Below are positions 7,241 through 13,686 of a stretch of 13,686 nt of DNA, piece after piece. Position 1 is the first letter of the stretch. Each line of letters starts with the position of its first letter. The translations under genes and the position numbers were made by a program. A model generated the notes under the pieces. It was not told where the DNA came from. It searched no databases and saw only the letters and a list, made by a program, of their open reading frames with translations. The DNA comes from Streptosporangiaceae bacterium (GTDB taxonomy: Bacteria; Actinomycetota; Actinomycetes; Streptosporangiales; Streptosporangiaceae): the NCBI GenBank assembly GCA_030045295.1, contig JASIGD010000416.1, positions 1 through 13,686 of the forward strand, written 5' to 3'.

Positions 7241-7252
7241 CAGAAGCGTCAC

Positions 7253-7265
7253 TTAACATTGTTAA
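7253..7265. promoter_or_regulatory. TetR-family operator, copy 2
   Basis: TTAACATTGTTAA is a second perfect 6+1+6 inverted repeat differing from copy 1 only at the central base. The centres (7226 and 7259) are 33 bp apart, about three helical turns, so two repressor dimers could sit on the same face of the DNA. It lies in the 5' untranslated region of the oxidoreductase gene. Confidence 0.85.
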
Positions 7266-7278
7266 ATGGGAGGCCATG

Positions 7279-8244
7279 ATGAAAGCGGCGGTCTTGCACT
7301 CGGCCGACTCCGCCCCGGTCTACGCGGACTTCGAGGAGCCCGTGGCCGGCGAGAGCAGCCTGCTTGTGGATCTGGTGGCCGCGGGGATCCACCCGAACAC
7401 GCGGTCGGTGGCGGCCGGCCGCCACTACACCCGCGATGCGGCCTTCCCGGTCATTCCCGGCCTGAACGCGGTGGCCCGGACGGCCGAGGGCGCGCTGGTC
7501 TTCACCGGATCCGGCCACCCGCCGTACGGGACCTTCGCCGAGCGCTTCGCCTCGCCCGACGCGATGCGGTTCCCGCTCCCGGACGGGGCGCAGCCCGAGG
7601 CCGTCGCCGCGGGCGTCAACCCGGGCCTGGCGTCCTGGCTGCCGCTGACCGCCCGGCAGGCCGAGGTCGGCCGGCTCGACACCGTACTGATCCTGGGCGT
7701 CACCGGCATGGCCGGCTTCCTGGCCGCTCAGAACGCCAGGCTGCTTGGCGCCGCCCGCGTCGTCGGCGCCGGACGGAGCAGGCCGAGGCTGGAGCGCGCC
7801 GCCGCGGCGGGCGCGCAGACGCTGGCCCTCACCGGTGACCGGGACGCCGACGCCGAGGCCCTCGCCGGGGCGCTCCCTGACGCGCCCGGCTTGGTGCTCG
7901 ACTTCGTGTGGGGACCGGTCGCCGAGACCGCGTTCCGAGCCCTCGGCCGCCAAGGACCCGGCGAGGACACCGCCGATATCAAATACGTCCAGATCGGCGC
8001 GCTCGGCGGAGCCGAGGCGGGCGTTCCCTCCTCGCTGCTGCGCAGCAGGAAGCTGACGATATCGGGCAGCGGGGCCGGCTCCGTGCCCGCGGCTCACATC
8101 AAAGCCCAGATCCCGGCCTACATCCAGCTGATCGCCGATGGCCAGGTCGAGGTGCCGTACCGCACCTTCCCGCTGTCCGCCGTCAGCGAGGCCTGGGCCG
8201 CCTCCGCCGAATCCGGCCCGCGCGTCGTCCTCGTCCCGGGCTGA
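7279..8244 (+). CDS. Zinc-less MDR oxidoreductase, quinone-reductase-like
   Basis: The 321-residue protein belongs to the medium-chain dehydrogenase/reductase superfamily. An N-terminal GroES-like catalytic domain (about residues 1-120) precedes a Rossmann domain with the NAD(P)-binding loop GVTGMAG at 140-146, inside VLILGVTGMAGFLAAQNARLLGA. The zinc-binding cysteines and the GHE motif of alcohol dehydrogenases are absent, which fits quinone oxidoreductase/enoyl-reductase-like members that use NAD(P)H alone. GGAGG at 7269-7273 sits 5 bases before ATG 7279 but only 2 before ATG 7276, so 7279 is chosen. Expression is probably controlled by the divergent TetR repressor through two operators upstream. 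The substrate is unknown; reduction of a reactive quinone or carbonyl compound that also acts as the TetR ligand is a reasonable inference. One base separates its stop from the convergent amidohydrolase stop. Confidence 0.87.
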   Translation: MKAAVLHSADSAPVYADFEEPVAGESSLLVDLVAAGIHPNTRSVAAGRHYTRDAAFPVIPGLNAVARTAEGALVFTGSGHPPYGTFAERFASPDAMRFPLPDGAQPEAVAAGVNPGLASWLPLTARQAEVGRLDTVLILGVTGMAGFLAAQNARLLGAARVVGAGRSRPRLERAAAAGAQTLALTGDRDADAEALAGALPDAPGLVLDFVWGPVAETAFRALGRQGPGEDTADIKYVQIGALGGAEAGVPSSLLRSRKLTISGSGAGSVPAAHIKAQIPAYIQLIADGQVEVPYRTFPLSAVSEAWAASAESGPRVVLVPG

Positions 8245-8245
8245 C

Positions 8246-9481
8246 CTACGCCGCCCCGTTCACGTCGGCGAAGACGCCCTCGTGCCTGGCGTAGTCGTAG
8301 TGGTAGACCTCCCGGCCGCCGACGAAGGCGCGCTCGGCGCGGCTCATCACGTCCAGCGGGTCGCCGGACCAGATCACCACGTCGGCGTCCTTGCCCACCG
8401 AGAGCGAGCCGATCCGGTCGGCGCAGCCGATGATCCGCGCCGGGTTGATGGTGACCGAGCGGAGGGCGGTCACGCGGTCCAGGCCCTCCTTGACCGCGAG
8501 CGTGGCCTGATAGATGAGGAAGTGGATCGGCACGACCGGGTGGTCCGTGGTGATCGCGATGGTCACCCCGGCCGCCGCCAGCCGGCCCGGGTTAGCCAGC
8601 GACCGGTTGCGCAGTTCGACCTTGGACCTGCTGGTGAACAGCGGACCGATGACCACCGGGATCGACGCGGCGGCGATCTGATCGGCCAGCAGATGCGCCT
8701 CGGTGCCATGGTCGATCACCAGCTCATAGCCGAACTCCCTGGCCATCCGCATCGCAGTCGCGATGTCGTCGGCGCGGTGGCAGTGCTGCCGCCAGGGGAT
8801 CTCTCTGCGCAGCACCCGGCTGAGCGCCTCGAGTTTAAGGTCGCGTTCCACCGGCGGCCGTTCGGAAGAAGGATTTTCTTCGGCGGCGGCCAGCTTGGCC
8901 TGGTAGTTCAGGGCCGCGACGAACGCGCTGCGGATCACGGCGGCGGTGCCCAGCCTGGTCGACGGGGTCTCGTTGCGCTCGCCGTACACCCGCTTGGGGT
9001 TCTCGCCGAGGGCGGACTTCAGGCCGGCCGGCTCGCGCAGCACCATCTCGTCCACCGTGCGGCCCCAGCACTTGATCGCCGCGGTCTGCCCGCCGATCGG
9101 GTTAGCCGAGCCCGGGTTGATGTTGACCGCGAGCACGCCGCCTGTGATGGCGTCGCGGAAGCCCTGCTCGGCCGGGTTGATCGCGTCCAGCGCGCGAACC
9201 TGCGCGGTGACCGGATCGGTCCTCTCGTTGGTGTCCTGGCCCGCCCAGCCCTCTGCCTCCTCGTGTACGCCCAGGTGGGCGTGCGCGTCGATGAAGCCGG
9301 GCAGCACCCATTTGCCTGTCGCGTCGACCACGTCCACGCCGGCCGGCACGGTGCAGCCGGGACCCTCGACCGCCACGATCTTCCCGTCCTGCAGCAAGAC
9401 GATCCCGGGTTCGATCGGCTCTCCTTCGACCGGGACGACCCGGCCCCCCGCGATGGCGGTGCCCTTGCTCGTCTCAGTCAC
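8246..9481 (-). CDS. Amidohydrolase, imidazolonepropionase-like (COG1228 type)
   Basis: The 411-residue metal-dependent hydrolase of the amidohydrolase superfamily starts at a GTG (first base 9481) with GAGGGG seven bases upstream. An N-terminal beta-sandwich stretch leads to the metal motif H67-A-H69 in LPGFIDAHAHLG. Further candidate ligands are His233/His235 in QHCHRADD, His258 in VIDHGTEA and Asp313 in TTDHPVVP, so the active site looks complete. The segments NPGSANPIGGQ and LKSALGENPKR are typical of uncharacterised COG1228 proteins, which resemble imidazolonepropionase and isoaspartyl/proline peptidases. The substrate is not predictable and there is no histidine-degradation neighbour, so hutI is not assigned. 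It is the last gene of a minus-strand run, 52 bases after the aldo/keto reductase. There is no signal peptide, so it is cytoplasmic. Confidence 0.88.
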   Translation of the reverse strand: MTETSKGTAIAGGRVVPVEGEPIEPGIVLLQDGKIVAVEGPGCTVPAGVDVVDATGKWVLPGFIDAHAHLGVHEEAEGWAGQDTNERTDPVTAQVRALDAINPAEQGFRDAITGGVLAVNINPGSANPIGGQTAAIKCWGRTVDEMVLREPAGLKSALGENPKRVYGERNETPSTRLGTAAVIRSAFVAALNYQAKLAAAEENPSSERPPVERDLKLEALSRVLRREIPWRQHCHRADDIATAMRMAREFGYELVIDHGTEAHLLADQIAAASIPVVIGPLFTSRSKVELRNRSLANPGRLAAAGVTIAITTDHPVVPIHFLIYQATLAVKEGLDRVTALRSVTINPARIIGCADRIGSLSVGKDADVVIWSGDPLDVMSRAERAFVGGREVYHYDYARHEGVFADVNGAA

Positions 9482-9533
9482 GCTTCGCCCCTCGACGTCC
9501 GGCTTGTCCCGGTCATCTTAGTGGGCCACGCAC

Positions 9534-10433
9534 CTAGCGCCGGAGAAGCCGTCGAGCCGCCGTCCGCATCCTGGCCATTAACTGCACCTCGTCGATCGCG
9601 TTGAACTCCTCGTTGCTCAGCTCGATGGACACCGCGCCGATGTTCTCCTCGGCGTGCTGGGCCGAGCCAGTGCCCGGAATGGGCAGGATCTGCGGGGAAA
9701 TGGCCAGCAGCCAGGCGAGCACGACCTGGTAATGCGTCGCGTTGTGCCGCTCGGCGGTAGTGGCCACGGGCACGTTCCTGGCGGCCTCCTGGACCGGCGC
9801 CCAGGGCAGGAACACCAGCTGCTCCTGCTCGCACAGATCGACCATGGACGAAGACCGCCGGTCGGCCACGTTGAACCTGTTCTGCACCGACACGATCGGG
9901 ACGATCCGCTGCGCCTCGCGGAGCTGCCCCTCCGACACGTTGGAGACGCCGACGTGGCGGATCTTGCCCTCGTCTTTCAGCTCGGCGAGCGCGCCGATCG
10001 ACTCGGCCAGCGGCACCGCCGGGTCGGGCCGGTGGAGCTGGTACAGCGGGATCCGCTCGAGCTTGAGCCTGCGCAGGCTGCCCTCGCACGCCTGCCGCAG
10101 ATGCTCCGGGCGCCCGTCGGGGTCCCAGCGGTTCGGACCGGGCCGGACCAGCCCGCCCTTGGTCGCGATGACCAGGTCGTCCGGGTACGGGTACAGCGCC
10201 TCGGCGATCAGGTTCTCGCTGACCTCCGGGCCGTAGGAGTCGGCGGTATCGATGAAGTTGACGCCAAGTTCCACTACGCGCCGCAGCGTCTCGATGGCCC
10301 GGTCCCGGCTGGGCGGGTCGCCCCAGATGCCACGTCCGGTAATCCGCATCGCGCCGAACCCGAGGCGGTTGACGGTCAGGTCGCCGCCGATATCGATGGT
10401 GCCGGCCGCCGCGGCGGTTCCTTGCGTGCTCAT
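9534..10433 (-). CDS. Aldo/keto reductase
   Basis: This 299-residue NADPH-dependent reductase has a TIM-barrel fold. The catalytic tetrad is present: Asp62 and Tyr67 in NFIDTADSYGPE, Lys92 in VIATKGG, and His134 in LYQLHRPDP. The segments KIRHVGVSNVS and VQNRFNV in the middle and IPGTGS near the C-terminus, which binds the cofactor phosphate, are family hallmarks. The ATG has a very good ribosome binding site, GGGAGG seven bases upstream, which overlaps the stop of the preceding antiporter gene (TAGGGAGG); the gap is 11 bases, so the genes are co-transcribed and may be coupled. The family reduces aldehydes and ketones broadly, so the substrate is open. The sequence resembles the bacterial YdbC/oxidoreductase-type branch with a short C-terminus. 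Confidence 0.92.
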   Translation of the reverse strand: MSTQGTAAAAGTIDIGGDLTVNRLGFGAMRITGRGIWGDPPSRDRAIETLRRVVELGVNFIDTADSYGPEVSENLIAEALYPYPDDLVIATKGGLVRPGPNRWDPDGRPEHLRQACEGSLRRLKLERIPLYQLHRPDPAVPLAESIGALAELKDEGKIRHVGVSNVSEGQLREAQRIVPIVSVQNRFNVADRRSSSMVDLCEQEQLVFLPWAPVQEAARNVPVATTAERHNATHYQVVLAWLLAISPQILPIPGTGSAQHAEENIGAVSIELSNEEFNAIDEVQLMARMRTAARRLLRR

Positions 10434-10444
10434 GGGATACCTCC

Positions 10445-12382
10445 CTAGGCGCTGATTTTGGCTCTGGCCATGGCCAATTTAACCGCCTTCGACAGGGTTT
10501 CGATGTCGTAGGCGCCGTAATGCCGCATGCCGTTGACGAAGAACGTGGGCGTCCCGGAAACGCTGGAAAGGTCGGCGGAGTCCACATCCTCGGCCACGCG
10601 CGCCGCGCCGGCGTGCTTGCGCAGGTCGGCGGTGAATCGCTCGACGTCAAGGCCGAGCGAGCTCGCGTACCCGATCAGGTCACGCGCGGTGAGCGCGTCC
10701 TGGCGGTCGAGGAGCAGGTCGTGCATCTCCCAGAACGCGCCCTGCTTGCCGGCCGCCTCCGCGGCTTCGGCGGCTTGCTGCGCGTGCGGATGGACGTCGT
10801 TCAGCGGCAGGTGCCGCCACACGTACCGCACGTCGCCGAAGTCCCTGAGCAGCTCCCGCACGGCAGGCTCGGCCAGGCCACAGTAGGGGCACTCGAAGTC
10901 CCCGTATTCCACGACGGTGACCGGCGCCTTGCCCGGCCCGCGGATGTGATCGCGCCCCTCGTCGACCGGCACCACCAGGTCGGTGATGACCTCGGCCGTG
11001 CCCAGCAGCGCCCGCAGCCGCGGCCGGACGGGCAGCCGGTTCACCGCCCGGAAGATGATCCAGGTCAGCGCCGTCGCGGCCAGCGCGGCCGACAAGATGC
11101 CGAGCTTCGCCTCGGCCAGCTCGGTGCCCTGCAGCGCCAGCGAGGCGATCAGCAGCGAGACGGTGAAGCCGATCCCGGCGACCGCGCCGGCTCCGATGAC
11201 CGCGCCCCAGCCGACCGGCGGCCGCAGCCGCCCGCGGCTGACCCGGGTGGTCACCCACGCGACGCCCGAAGTGCCGACCGGCTTGCCGACCAGGTAGCCG
11301 ATCAAGATGCCGAGCGTGACCGGCGAGGTGTAGGCCCGGGCCAGGAAGCTGGCACTGATCGCGATCCCGGCGTTGGCCAGCGCGAACACCGGCACGATGA
11401 CGTAACTCGACCACGGGTGGTAGATCTGCGCGAGCCGGTCGTTCGGCGAGATCGCGGTCCGCACCCCTTCCCGGGCCGACTGCGCCAGCTCCGCCGTAGG
11501 CTGCTCGCGGAACATCCGGAACGCCTCGGACGCCTGCTCCAGCGAGGCCCGGCTCGCCGGGTAGGCGTACGTCAGCAGCCCCATGACCAGCCCCACGACG
11601 ACCGGATCCACGCCCGACTTGAAGAACGCCACCCAGGCCGCGACCCCGATCAGCGCGTACGCCGGCCCGGACCGCACGCCCCTGGCCCTGATCACCACCA
11701 CCAGGAGCAGGAACCCGATCCCGGACAGCAACGGCACCACCTGGATGCGCCCGCTGTAGAAGATGGCGATAACCGTGATCCCCGCCAGGTCGTCGACCAC
11801 GGAGAAGGTCAGCAGGTAGGTGCGGACGCGATCCGGCAGCCTGCGGCCGACCAGGGCCAGCGCGCCGAGCGCGAACGCGGTATCGGTCGCCATGGACATG
11901 CCCCACGCGTGCACCGCAGGCCGCCCGGCGTTCACGATCAGGTAGATGCTGATCGGCACGACCATGCCGCCGAGCCCGATCAGGACCGGCAGCGTGAGCC
12001 TGCTCCGCACCCGCAGCTCGCCCATGTCCCATTCGCGCCGCGCCTCCAGCCCGACCACCAGGAAGAACAGCGCCATCAGCCCGGAGTTCACGAACTCGCG
12101 CAGGTCCATGCCCAGGCCCGAGCCGCCCACCAATACCGACAGCTTGGTGGACCACACCTTGTCGTAGCCGGACAGGCTGACGTTCGCCCAGACCAGGGCC
12201 GCGACGGTGGCGGCGGCCAGCACCGAGGCGCTGCCGGTCTCGGTGCGCAGGAAGGACCGCAGCGGCGTTTCCATCCGCCGGGCCCAGGCCGTCCGCCCGG
12301 AAAACAGCGCCCCGGCGGAAGACTCGGCGGAAGACCCGGCGGAAGACCCGGCAGAAGACTCGGCGGACGCCGGCTCGGTCAC
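10445..12382 (-). CDS. nhaA: NhaA Na+/H+ antiporter fused to a C-terminal DsbA-like thioredoxin domain
   Basis: This is a 645-residue two-domain protein. Residues 40-450 are a full NhaA antiporter, exchanging external protons for internal sodium or lithium. Key residues are conserved: Asp167 in SMATDTAFALG, the ion-binding pair Asp197-Asp198 in FSVVDDLAGI, Lys367 in YLVGKPVG, and GIGFTVSLLIASLAL. Residues 485-645 are a DsbA/thioredoxin-like domain with active site C498-P-Y-C501 in VEYGDFECPYC and the cis-proline loop SGTPTFFVNG. E. coli NhaA has both termini in the cytoplasm; if that holds, the redox domain is cytoplasmic. The first 24 residues are a low-complexity Ser/Ala/Glu/Gly tail from a 12-bp tandem repeat. 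The GTG start (first base 12382) has AGGGAGGTGA seven bases upstream. It is the first gene of a run with the aldo/keto reductase and amidohydrolase. Confidence 0.93.
   Translation of the reverse strand: MTEPASAESSAGSSAGSSAESSAGALFSGRTAWARRMETPLRSFLRTETGSASVLAAATVAALVWANVSLSGYDKVWSTKLSVLVGGSGLGMDLREFVNSGLMALFFLVVGLEARREWDMGELRVRSRLTLPVLIGLGGMVVPISIYLIVNAGRPAVHAWGMSMATDTAFALGALALVGRRLPDRVRTYLLTFSVVDDLAGITVIAIFYSGRIQVVPLLSGIGFLLLVVVIRARGVRSGPAYALIGVAAWVAFFKSGVDPVVVGLVMGLLTYAYPASRASLEQASEAFRMFREQPTAELAQSAREGVRTAISPNDRLAQIYHPWSSYVIVPVFALANAGIAISASFLARAYTSPVTLGILIGYLVGKPVGTSGVAWVTTRVSRGRLRPPVGWGAVIGAGAVAGIGFTVSLLIASLALQGTELAEAKLGILSAALAATALTWIIFRAVNRLPVRPRLRALLGTAEVITDLVVPVDEGRDHIRGPGKAPVTVVEYGDFECPYCGLAEPAVRELLRDFGDVRYVWRHLPLNDVHPHAQQAAEAAEAAGKQGAFWEMHDLLLDRQDALTARDLIGYASSLGLDVERFTADLRKHAGAARVAEDVDSADLSSVSGTPTFFVNGMRHYGAYDIETLSKAVKLAMARAKISA
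12313..12360. repeat. Four tandem 12-bp repeats inside the start of nhaA
   Basis: Four near-identical units of CGGCGGAAGACY (with one internal G-to-A change in the last copy) run head to tail, and a fifth begins and decays. The period of 12 keeps the nhaA frame, giving SSAE/SSAG tetrapeptides at the extreme N-terminus. Copy number could change by slippage without breaking the gene. Confidence 0.85.
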
Positions 12383-12468
12383 GGGACGCTCACCTCCCTG
12401 GTTTCCCCGCCTCAGGAAACGCCAGCCACTCCCGTAGCCATCCCGCCCCCCGGACCCGGCCCAATTTT

Positions 12469-12520
12469 CCCAGATCCCCCAAGACCGGCAACCGCGGCCC
12501 TGCCCAGATCGCCCAAGACC
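12469..12520. repeat. Pair of 18-bp direct repeats upstream of the aminotransferase promoter
   Basis: CCCAGATCCCCCAAGACC at 12469-12486 recurs at 12503-12520 with one mismatch (C12477 versus G12511). The start-to-start distance is 34 bp, close to three helical turns, and the second copy ends one base before the -35 hexamer. This is the position of an activator site, or the remnant of a local duplication; the sequence alone does not decide. Confidence 0.6.
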
Positions 12521-12521
12521 C

Positions 12522-12550
12522 TTGCCGACCCTCGCCGAGACGTCTAGACT
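12522..12550 (+). promoter_or_regulatory. Promoter of the class III aminotransferase gene
   Basis: TTGCCG at 12522-12527 (four of six to TTGACA) is spaced exactly 17 bases from TAGACT at 12545-12550 (T, A, A and final T match TATAAT). Transcription would start near 12557, leaving a short leader of about 23 bases before the GTG. The -10 and start region are covered by the palindrome at 12547-12562. Confidence 0.6.
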
Positions 12551-12562
12551 GAACGTTCAGTC
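12547..12562. promoter_or_regulatory. Perfect 16-bp palindrome over the -10/+1 region, probable repressor operator
   Basis: GACTGAACGTTCAGTC reads identically on both strands. Its length, symmetry without a central spacer and position over the start site are typical of TetR-family operators. It differs from the TTAACAnTGTTAA sites in this window, so its regulator is likely a different protein not encoded here. Nothing in the visible sequence identifies that protein. Confidence 0.75.
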
Positions 12563-12579
12563 AACGACAGGAAGTCATC

Positions 12580-13686
12580 GTGACCGCCCAGTACACTCCC
12601 GAGCGCGCCCAGGCCGCCACCACCTCGACCGACGCCAAACTCGCCGAGATCATCGCCGCGCAGGAGGAGATCTTCGTCCGGCGGCAGCCGCAGTCGGCCC
12701 GGCTGGCGACCGGGGCGGGCGGCTACCTGGCCGGCGGGGTCACCTCCAGCTGGCAGATCACCGCCCCGCAGCCGGTCTGGCTGAGCCACGGCCGCGGCTC
12801 GAAGGTCTACGACGTCGACGGCAACGAGTACGTGGACCTGCACGGCGGATACGGCGCGGCGCTCGCCGGCCACGCCCACCCGGCCATCGCCGACGCGATC
12901 ATGACCCAGGCCGGCCGGGGCACCCACTTCGCCCAGCCGACCCCTGACGCCCTGGTGGTGGCCGAAGAACTCGCCCGCCGCTTCGGCCTGCCCCGCTGGC
13001 GGTTCGCCAACTCGGGCACCGAAGCCACCATGGACGCCGTCCACCTCATGCGCTCGATCACCGGCCGGGACCTGATCATCAAGGTCGAGGGGTGTTACCA
13101 CGGCCACCACGACTCCGTGCAGGTGTCCGTCGCCCCGGAGCCGGAGCAGGCCGGCCCGCCCGACAGGCCGAACAGCGCTCCGTCGTCCACCGGCATCCCG
13201 AAAGCCATCACCGACCTGACCCTGATCGCCACGTTCAACGACCTGGGCAGCGTGGCCCGGCTGCTTGACGAGCATCCGAACCAGGTCGCGGGCATGATCA
13301 TCGAGCCGGTCATGATGAACGCCGGGATCATCCCGCCCGAGCCCGGCTACCTGGCCGCCCTCAAGGATCTCCTGCACGAGCACCGCGCGCTGCTCACGTT
13401 CGACGAGGTGAAGACCGGCCTCACCGTCGGGCCGGGCGGCGTCACCCGGCTGAGCGGCGTCCAGCCCGACCTCATCTGCCTGGCCAAGTCGCTGGGCGGC
13501 GGCGTGGCGGTCGCGGCGATCGGAGGCACCGAACCGGTCATGGACCACGTGGCCTCGGGCGGGTACGAGATGGTCGGCACGTTCAACGGCAACCCGCTGG
13601 CCATGGCGGCCACCCGGGCCATGCTCACCGAGGTCGCCACGCCAGCGGCCTACCGGCGGATCGAGAGGCTGCGCCAGCGCGCCAAG
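12580..13686 (+). CDS. Class III PLP aminotransferase, glutamate-1-semialdehyde-aminomutase-like, 3' end cut by window edge
   Basis: The frame opens at GTG 12580, with AGGAAG at 12569-12574 five bases upstream, and stays open to the window end (369 codons; family members usually have 430-460). Class III motifs appear in order: GSKVYDVDGNEYVDLHGGYG, NSGTEATMDAVHLMR with the PLP-phosphate SGT at 145-147, YHGHHD at 173-178, IIEPVMMN, TFDEVKTGL with PLP-ring Asp275, and the Schiff-base Lys303 in LAKSLGGG. The ordering and the AKSLGGGVAVAAIGG stretch resemble glutamate-1-semialdehyde 2,1-aminomutase. However, the N-terminus (AQEEIFVRRQPQSARL) is unlike HemL (SxxLFxRAxxxIPGG), and the gene stands apart from haem genes, so hemL is not assigned. 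A role in amine or amino-acid catabolism under a repressor is more likely, given the palindrome at its promoter. Long antisense frames here are shadows. Confidence 0.88.
   Translation, partial: MTAQYTPERAQAATTSTDAKLAEIIAAQEEIFVRRQPQSARLATGAGGYLAGGVTSSWQITAPQPVWLSHGRGSKVYDVDGNEYVDLHGGYGAALAGHAHPAIADAIMTQAGRGTHFAQPTPDALVVAEELARRFGLPRWRFANSGTEATMDAVHLMRSITGRDLIIKVEGCYHGHHDSVQVSVAPEPEQAGPPDRPNSAPSSTGIPKAITDLTLIATFNDLGSVARLLDEHPNQVAGMIIEPVMMNAGIIPPEPGYLAALKDLLHEHRALLTFDEVKTGLTVGPGGVTRLSGVQPDLICLAKSLGGGVAVAAIGGTEPVMDHVASGGYEMVGTFNGNPLAMAATRAMLTEVATPAAYRRIERLRQRAK

Noticed and set aside
7209..7277. N-terminal extension of the TetR protein to the ATG at 7277
   Set aside because: It would place both operators and the divergent promoter inside coding sequence. 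The family N-terminus aligns with the start at 7208.
12313..12360. Tandem repeats considered as a CRISPR or other array
   Set aside because: The units are 12 bp with no spacers and stay in frame within nhaA, so this is a coding microrepeat.
10520..12547. A 675-codon open frame on the plus strand, antisense to nhaA
   Set aside because: Its translation is a Pro/Arg/Asp/Gln-rich low-complexity sequence without domains, and the minus strand encodes a fully recognisable NhaA-DsbA protein. Long antisense frames are expected in GC-rich codon-biased DNA.
6544..12579. Search for a mobile or horizontally acquired island
   Set aside because: There is no transposase, integrase, tRNA or terminal repeat, and codon and base use look uniform across the genes.
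12544..13548. A 334-codon open frame on the minus strand opposite the aminotransferase
   Set aside because: It has Gly/Arg/Val-rich composition and no motif, and it covers the promoter and palindrome. The plus-strand frame has intact class III aminotransferase motifs.

Overview
The window is very GC-rich, uses GTG starts and strong purine ribosome binding sites, and carries a SigE-type ECF sigma factor and a DtxR/IdeR/DmdR-type iron box. These point to a chromosomal segment of a high-GC actinobacterium; I cannot name the genus. No rRNA, tRNA, insertion sequence, integrase, phage gene or CRISPR array is visible. Every stretch without a gene is shorter than 300 bases.

Layout. (1) 3-695: the 3' part of a coiled-coil actinobacterial protein of unknown function. 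(2) 778-2582: a SigE-family ECF sigma factor with an ATGA overlap to a one-TM protein that has an extracytoplasmic beta-propeller, read here as a sigma/anti-sigma-like pair. (3) 2697-6543: an iron-regulated operon. It starts with a promoter overlapped by a 19-bp iron box, then a possible 15-codon leader ORF stop-start overlapped with a lipoprotein Fe(III)-binding protein, then a fused two-domain permease and an ATPase (FbpABC type). (4) 6561-8244: a TetR-family repressor divergent from a zinc-less MDR/quinone-reductase-like enzyme. Two perfect TTAACAnTGTTAA operators lie in the 70-bp divergent region, one of them inside the spacer of a promoter with a consensus -35. (5) 8246-12382, minus strand: a three-gene operon made of an NhaA antiporter fused to a DsbA-like thioredoxin domain, an aldo/keto reductase and a COG1228-type amidohydrolase. 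(6) 12469-13686: a well-formed promoter with a 16-bp perfect palindrome and a pair of upstream direct repeats, driving a class III PLP aminotransferase related to glutamate-1-semialdehyde aminomutase. That gene runs off the right edge.

The iron-uptake operon is the best-understood unit: iron-loaded DtxR-type repressor would shut the promoter, and under iron limitation the binding protein, permease and ATPase would be made together. The TetR/MDR pair looks like a self-contained small-molecule-responsive switch. I do not see convincing evidence for an undescribed defence or biosynthetic system. The observations most worth following are the coupled leader ORF before the iron-binding protein, the NhaA-DsbA fusion in an operon with two soluble enzymes, and the helically phased repeats at two promoters.
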